Part shown: piece by piece, positions 61,548 through 64,000 of the stretch
Layout of the letters: every line of letters begins with the position of its first letter
Numbering within the stretch: position 1 is the stretch's first letter
Assembly: GCA_017624855.1 (NCBI GenBank)
Contig: JAGAMF010000005.1
Coordinates: 124,001-188,000, forward strand
Source of the DNA: Lachnospiraceae bacterium
GTDB lineage: Bacteria; Bacillota; Clostridia; Lachnospirales; Lachnospiraceae
Length of the DNA: 64,000 nt
Direction of reading: 5' to 3'
Position numbers and translations under genes: made by a program
The notes under the pieces: model-generated
Databases searched by the model: none
Seen by the model: only the letters and a program-made list of their open reading frames with translations
Told to the model about the DNA's origin: nothing

Positions 61548-62741
61548 ATGAATGTATTGGTTATTAACTGTGGTAGTTCATCTTTGAAGTACCAGCTTAT
61601 TGACAGCAATTCCGAAGCAGTTCTTGCGAAGGGACTTTGTGAGCGTATTGGTGCACCCGGCTCTGTGTTAAAGCATCAGCCCGCCGGCGGCGATAAGGTA
61701 GCAATTGAGAATCCCATGCCTACACATACAACTGCAATTCAGATGGTTATTGATGCGCTTACAGATGCTAACCATGGTGTTGTAAAGTCTCTTGACGAAA
61801 TCGACGCAGTAGGTCACAGAATCGTACACGGTGGCGAGAAGTTTGCAAGCTCTGTGGTAATCGATGATGAAGTTATGAAGGCAATTGAAGAATGTAATGA
61901 TCTTGCACCTCTTCATAACCCTGCAAACTTAATCGGTATTAACGCATGTAAGGAAATTATGCCCAACACTCCCATGGTAGGTGTATTTGATACCGCTTTC
62001 CATCAGACCATGCCTGAGAAAGCATATCTCTACGGACTTCCTCATTCATACTATGATGATTATAAAGTTCGTCGTTACGGTTTCCACGGAACCAGCCATG
62101 ATTTCGTATCTGCCCGCGCAGCAGAAATCCTTGGCAAGAAACGTGAAGATGTTAAAATTATCGTTTGCCACTTAGGTAACGGTGCAAGTATCTCTGCCGT
62201 AGACCATGGCAAGTGCGTAGATACCAGTATGGGTCTTACTCCCTTGGAAGGTCTTATGATGGGAACCCGTTCCGGTGACATAGATCCCGCTATTGTAGAG
62301 TTCCTTGCTAAGAAGTTAGGTAAGACTTTGGAAGAGGTAACCACTATTTTAAATAAAGAATCCGGCGTATACGGTTTGTCCGGCGGCATATCCAGCGACT
62401 TCCGTGATTTATCTGCAGCAATGGACGAAGGTAACTTACTTGCTAAGGCTGCTTTGGAAGCATATTCTTACAGAGTGGCTAAGTACATCGGTTCTTATGT
62501 GGCTGCCATGAACGGCGTTGACATTATCGCCTTTACCGCAGGTATCGGTGAGAACGACGGTCGCGTTCGCGGTATGGTTGGACAGTACTTCGAATACCTC
62601 GGAACATCAATCGATCCCGAGAAGAACAAAGTTCGCGGCGAAGAGTGCATTATCTCTAACCCCGGCGATAAGGTAACCGTTATGGTTGTACCTACCAATG
62701 AAGAACTTGCCATTGCAAGAGAGACCGTTAAATTGGTATAA
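61548..62741 (+). CDS. ackA: Acetate kinase
   Basis: The 397-residue enzyme makes ATP and acetate from acetyl-phosphate, the last step of acetate fermentation. It shows the family segments NCGSSSLKYQL (7-17), GHRIVHGGEKF, DTAFHQTMP and HLGNGASI and the late GIGENDGRVR. pta is not beside it. The upstream region 61464-61547 has a GAAAGAAGGA ribosome site. The gene ends before a large inverted repeat. Confidence 0.97.
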   Translation: MNVLVINCGSSSLKYQLIDSNSEAVLAKGLCERIGAPGSVLKHQPAGGDKVAIENPMPTHTTAIQMVIDALTDANHGVVKSLDEIDAVGHRIVHGGEKFASSVVIDDEVMKAIEECNDLAPLHNPANLIGINACKEIMPNTPMVGVFDTAFHQTMPEKAYLYGLPHSYYDDYKVRRYGFHGTSHDFVSARAAEILGKKREDVKIIVCHLGNGASISAVDHGKCVDTSMGLTPLEGLMMGTRSGDIDPAIVEFLAKKLGKTLEEVTTILNKESGVYGLSGGISSDFRDLSAAMDEGNLLAKAALEAYSYRVAKYIGSYVAAMNGVDIIAFTAGIGENDGRVRGMVGQYFEYLGTSIDPEKNKVRGEECIISNPGDKVTVMVVPTNEELAIARETVKLV

Positions 62742-62750
62742 AAATAGGAC

Positions 62751-62889
62751 GCGGTGTGATTTTATCATTTGCCTCAGGGACGCTTTCGCTCGGTTGTGCT
62801 ACGCAACGGTACATAGGATTGCAAAGGACGCAATCCAAATACCGGCGAGCACAAACGCCCTTCGGACAAAATGATAAAAATCACACCGC
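62751..62889 (+). repeat. Large multi-stem inverted-repeat element after ackA
   Basis: A 20-base arm (62751-62770) pairs with 62869-62889, with one extra A on the right. Inside lie a GCTCG/CGAGC pair, the hairpins GTTG/CAAC and GGATTGC/GCAATCC and a CGGTA/TACCG stem, giving a branched structure of about 139 bases. It encodes no protein. The form fits a MITE or REP-like repeat or a structured RNA at the ackA 3' end. It and the next terminator fill most of the 345-base gap 62742-63086. Confidence 0.65.
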
Positions 62890-62923
62890 TGTTTTTGTGT
62901 TAAACGAATAGTAATGTAAATAG

Positions 62924-62946
62924 AGCCCGAAAATAAGGGCTTTTTT
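62924..62946 (+). terminator. Short intrinsic terminator
   Basis: AGCCC (62924-62928) pairs with GGGCT (62937-62941), followed by six T in total. It probably terminates the ackA transcript. Confidence 0.72.
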
Positions 62947-63086
62947 GTATGTATAAATATTGGATGACTTATTAAGTGAATATTAGTATTTTTAACTATT
63001 CATCTTATAACATATGAAAATGCATGTAATAGTGGGCTTGGACGGATTCATATATTGTAAAAATATGAATACAAGGAAAGCACTTT

Positions 63087-63881
63087 ATGGATAAAAAAAC
63101 CATGTTAAAAGTGGTAATCGTCATGATTGTGGCCATGGCGGTAGCATTGCTGATTCGCGGAATTCTATTACATAGCAAAAATGGGGAGCAGGGGCCGGTT
63201 ACGGCGGAGGAGCTTTCTTTTACCGAAACGGAGTTGGAGCCCAAACCTTACAGTGGCATGATTATCGTAATTGATGCGGGGCACGGTGGAAAGGACCCCG
63301 GCAAAGTAGGAGCAAACGGTACTTTGGAGAAAGATATCAACTTGGAAATTGCCTTGCTTTTAAAAGAGTTGTTGGAAGAAGACGGTGTCACCGTGGTAAT
63401 GACCAGGCAGACCGACACCGGTTTATATGATGAAAACAGCAGTAATAAAAAGATGCAGGATTTAAAAGGACGCCTTGCCATTATCGGAGAAAGTCGGGCG
63501 GATTTGGTAGTAAGCATTCATCAAAACAGTTTTTCGGATGCTTCCGTTTGCGGACCTCAGGTTTTTTATTATGAGGGAAGCAAGCAGGGAGAAAGTGCGG
63601 CAACGCTGGTGCAAAATGCGTTAAATACCGAGTTGGAGATTGCAAAACCCAGAACGCAGAAAAGCAATGACAATTATTTCCTTTTAACGCGATGTTCTCA
63701 AATTATGATTATTGCGGAGTGCGGCTTTTTATCCAATCCCGACGAAGAGAAGTTGCTGAATGACAAAACATACCGGCAGCGTATTGCCGAGGCGCTTCGG
63801 AAGGGTATTTACGAATATCTTGATACCGTAACAGAACCAAAAGAAGGCGGGCAAACCGACCCGGAAGAGCCTATCATATAA
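63087..63881 (+). CDS. cwlD: N-acetylmuramoyl-L-alanine amidase (CwlD-like, Amidase_3)
   Basis: The 264-residue protein has an N-terminal membrane or signal helix (residues 9-25) and an Amidase_3 domain. Zinc ligands are H66 (DAGHGG), E81 (LEKD) and the His of VSIHQNSF; the catalytic glutamate is in IIAECGF. It removes the peptide from peptidoglycan and in spore formers makes muramic-delta-lactam precursors. A CAAGGAAAG ribosome site is weak but present. Assignment to CwlD rather than another amidase is by length and order only. Confidence 0.82.
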   Translation: MDKKTMLKVVIVMIVAMAVALLIRGILLHSKNGEQGPVTAEELSFTETELEPKPYSGMIIVIDAGHGGKDPGKVGANGTLEKDINLEIALLLKELLEEDGVTVVMTRQTDTGLYDENSSNKKMQDLKGRLAIIGESRADLVVSIHQNSFSDASVCGPQVFYYEGSKQGESAATLVQNALNTELEIAKPRTQKSNDNYFLLTRCSQIMIIAECGFLSNPDEEKLLNDKTYRQRIAEALRKGIYEYLDTVTEPKEGGQTDPEEPII

Positions 63882-63947
63882 AATCCCTTGGTATTCCGCG
63901 AAAAATATGTTATGATAAAATTGATTAAGTAGCGGCAGGAGGTCGGT

Positions 63948-64000
63948 ATGCGTACCGAAGTCATCATTCAGGAGGAAAACAGAATAGACAATACAAGTCT
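63948..64000 (+). CDS. Start of a gene, possibly Sua5/TsaC-type (partial)
   Basis: A good ribosome site (GCAGGAGG) precedes ATG 63948, and the visible start is MRTEVIIQEENRIDNTS. TATGAT near 63911 may be its promoter. Threonylcarbamoyl-AMP synthases often begin with a similar (T/E)xI...(D/N)xxxID pattern, but 17 residues do not suffice for naming. The gene continues beyond the window. Confidence 0.55.
   Translation, partial: MRTEVIIQEENRIDNTS

Noticed and set aside
63046-63070. ATTCATAT/ATATGAAT hairpin before cwlD as operator
   Set aside because: It is AT-only and could be random; no promoter geometry supports it.
1-64000. tRNA genes
   Set aside because: I saw no cloverleaf-like segment with the GGTTCGAATCC-type T arm; a scanner could still find one I missed.

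Overview
The window reads as chromosome of a strictly fermentative low-to-mid GC Firmicute, most likely a Lachnospiraceae-type Clostridium relative. This rests on pyruvate formate-lyase with its activase, acetate kinase, a 56-residue 2[4Fe-4S] ferredoxin, a T-box in front of an archaeal/eukaryote-like short ProS, a GdpP-rplI-dnaB block, a long Gram-positive type SRP RNA, a clostripain-family peptidase and a CwlD-like amidase. Taxonomy is inferred from gene content only.

Layout. Positions 1-10.3 kb are housekeeping and metabolic genes on the + strand: an RsmF-like rRNA methylase, argC, plsC, a lipid kinase, a Na+/alanine symporter, a PflX-like radical SAM protein, a permease and RlmI. Positions 10.3-18.9 kb form an AT-rich accessory island: a Ser/Thr kinase convergent with a small HTH protein, an HhH-GPD DNA glycosylase-like protein, a two-gene type I CBASS (CD-NTase plus a Cap15-like membrane effector), a dense block of inverted repeats that looks like a remnant mobilization origin plus a long hairpin, an HNH nuclease, an orphan membrane protein and HTH genes. 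Positions 19.0-23.1 kb hold a candidate structured RNA with its own promoter and a 944-residue double AAA+ protein of the CbxX/SpoVK type.

From 23.2 to 33.8 kb come a nicotinamidase-like hydrolase and a sirtuin (a plausible NAD salvage pair), envelope-modification genes, rpsF-ssb-rpsR, gdpP-rplI-dnaB and a MerR-type regulator. From 33.8 to 38.6 kb the minus strand carries ferredoxin, pflA and pflB, followed by the + strand SRP RNA and a laccase-domain (YfiH) protein. Positions 38.6-46.5 kb contain a membrane-anchored clostripain, a two-component system and a lipid cluster (acyltransferase, AMP-forming ligase, dedicated ACP, patatin) that resembles a split Aas acyl-ACP synthetase/acyltransferase. 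Positions 46.6-50.9 kb hold a split 2-hydroxyacyl-CoA dehydratase activator/dehydratase pair.

From 51.1 to 64 kb: a CarD-like protein, a degenerate HD-GYP protein, a lipase-like hydrolase, a GH5 lipoprotein glucanase, a small membrane protein behind a perfect consensus promoter, an nptA-phoP-phoR operon preceded by in-phase PhoP boxes, a T-box-controlled proS, ackA, a large inverted-repeat element and a CwlD-like amidase.

The most notable content is the compact CBASS with a palindromic operator candidate, lying beside an oriT-like block. The kinase/HTH pair, the glycosylase-like gene and two structured noncoding elements are less understood. No tRNA, 5S/16S/23S rRNA, CRISPR array or intact insertion sequence was recognised.
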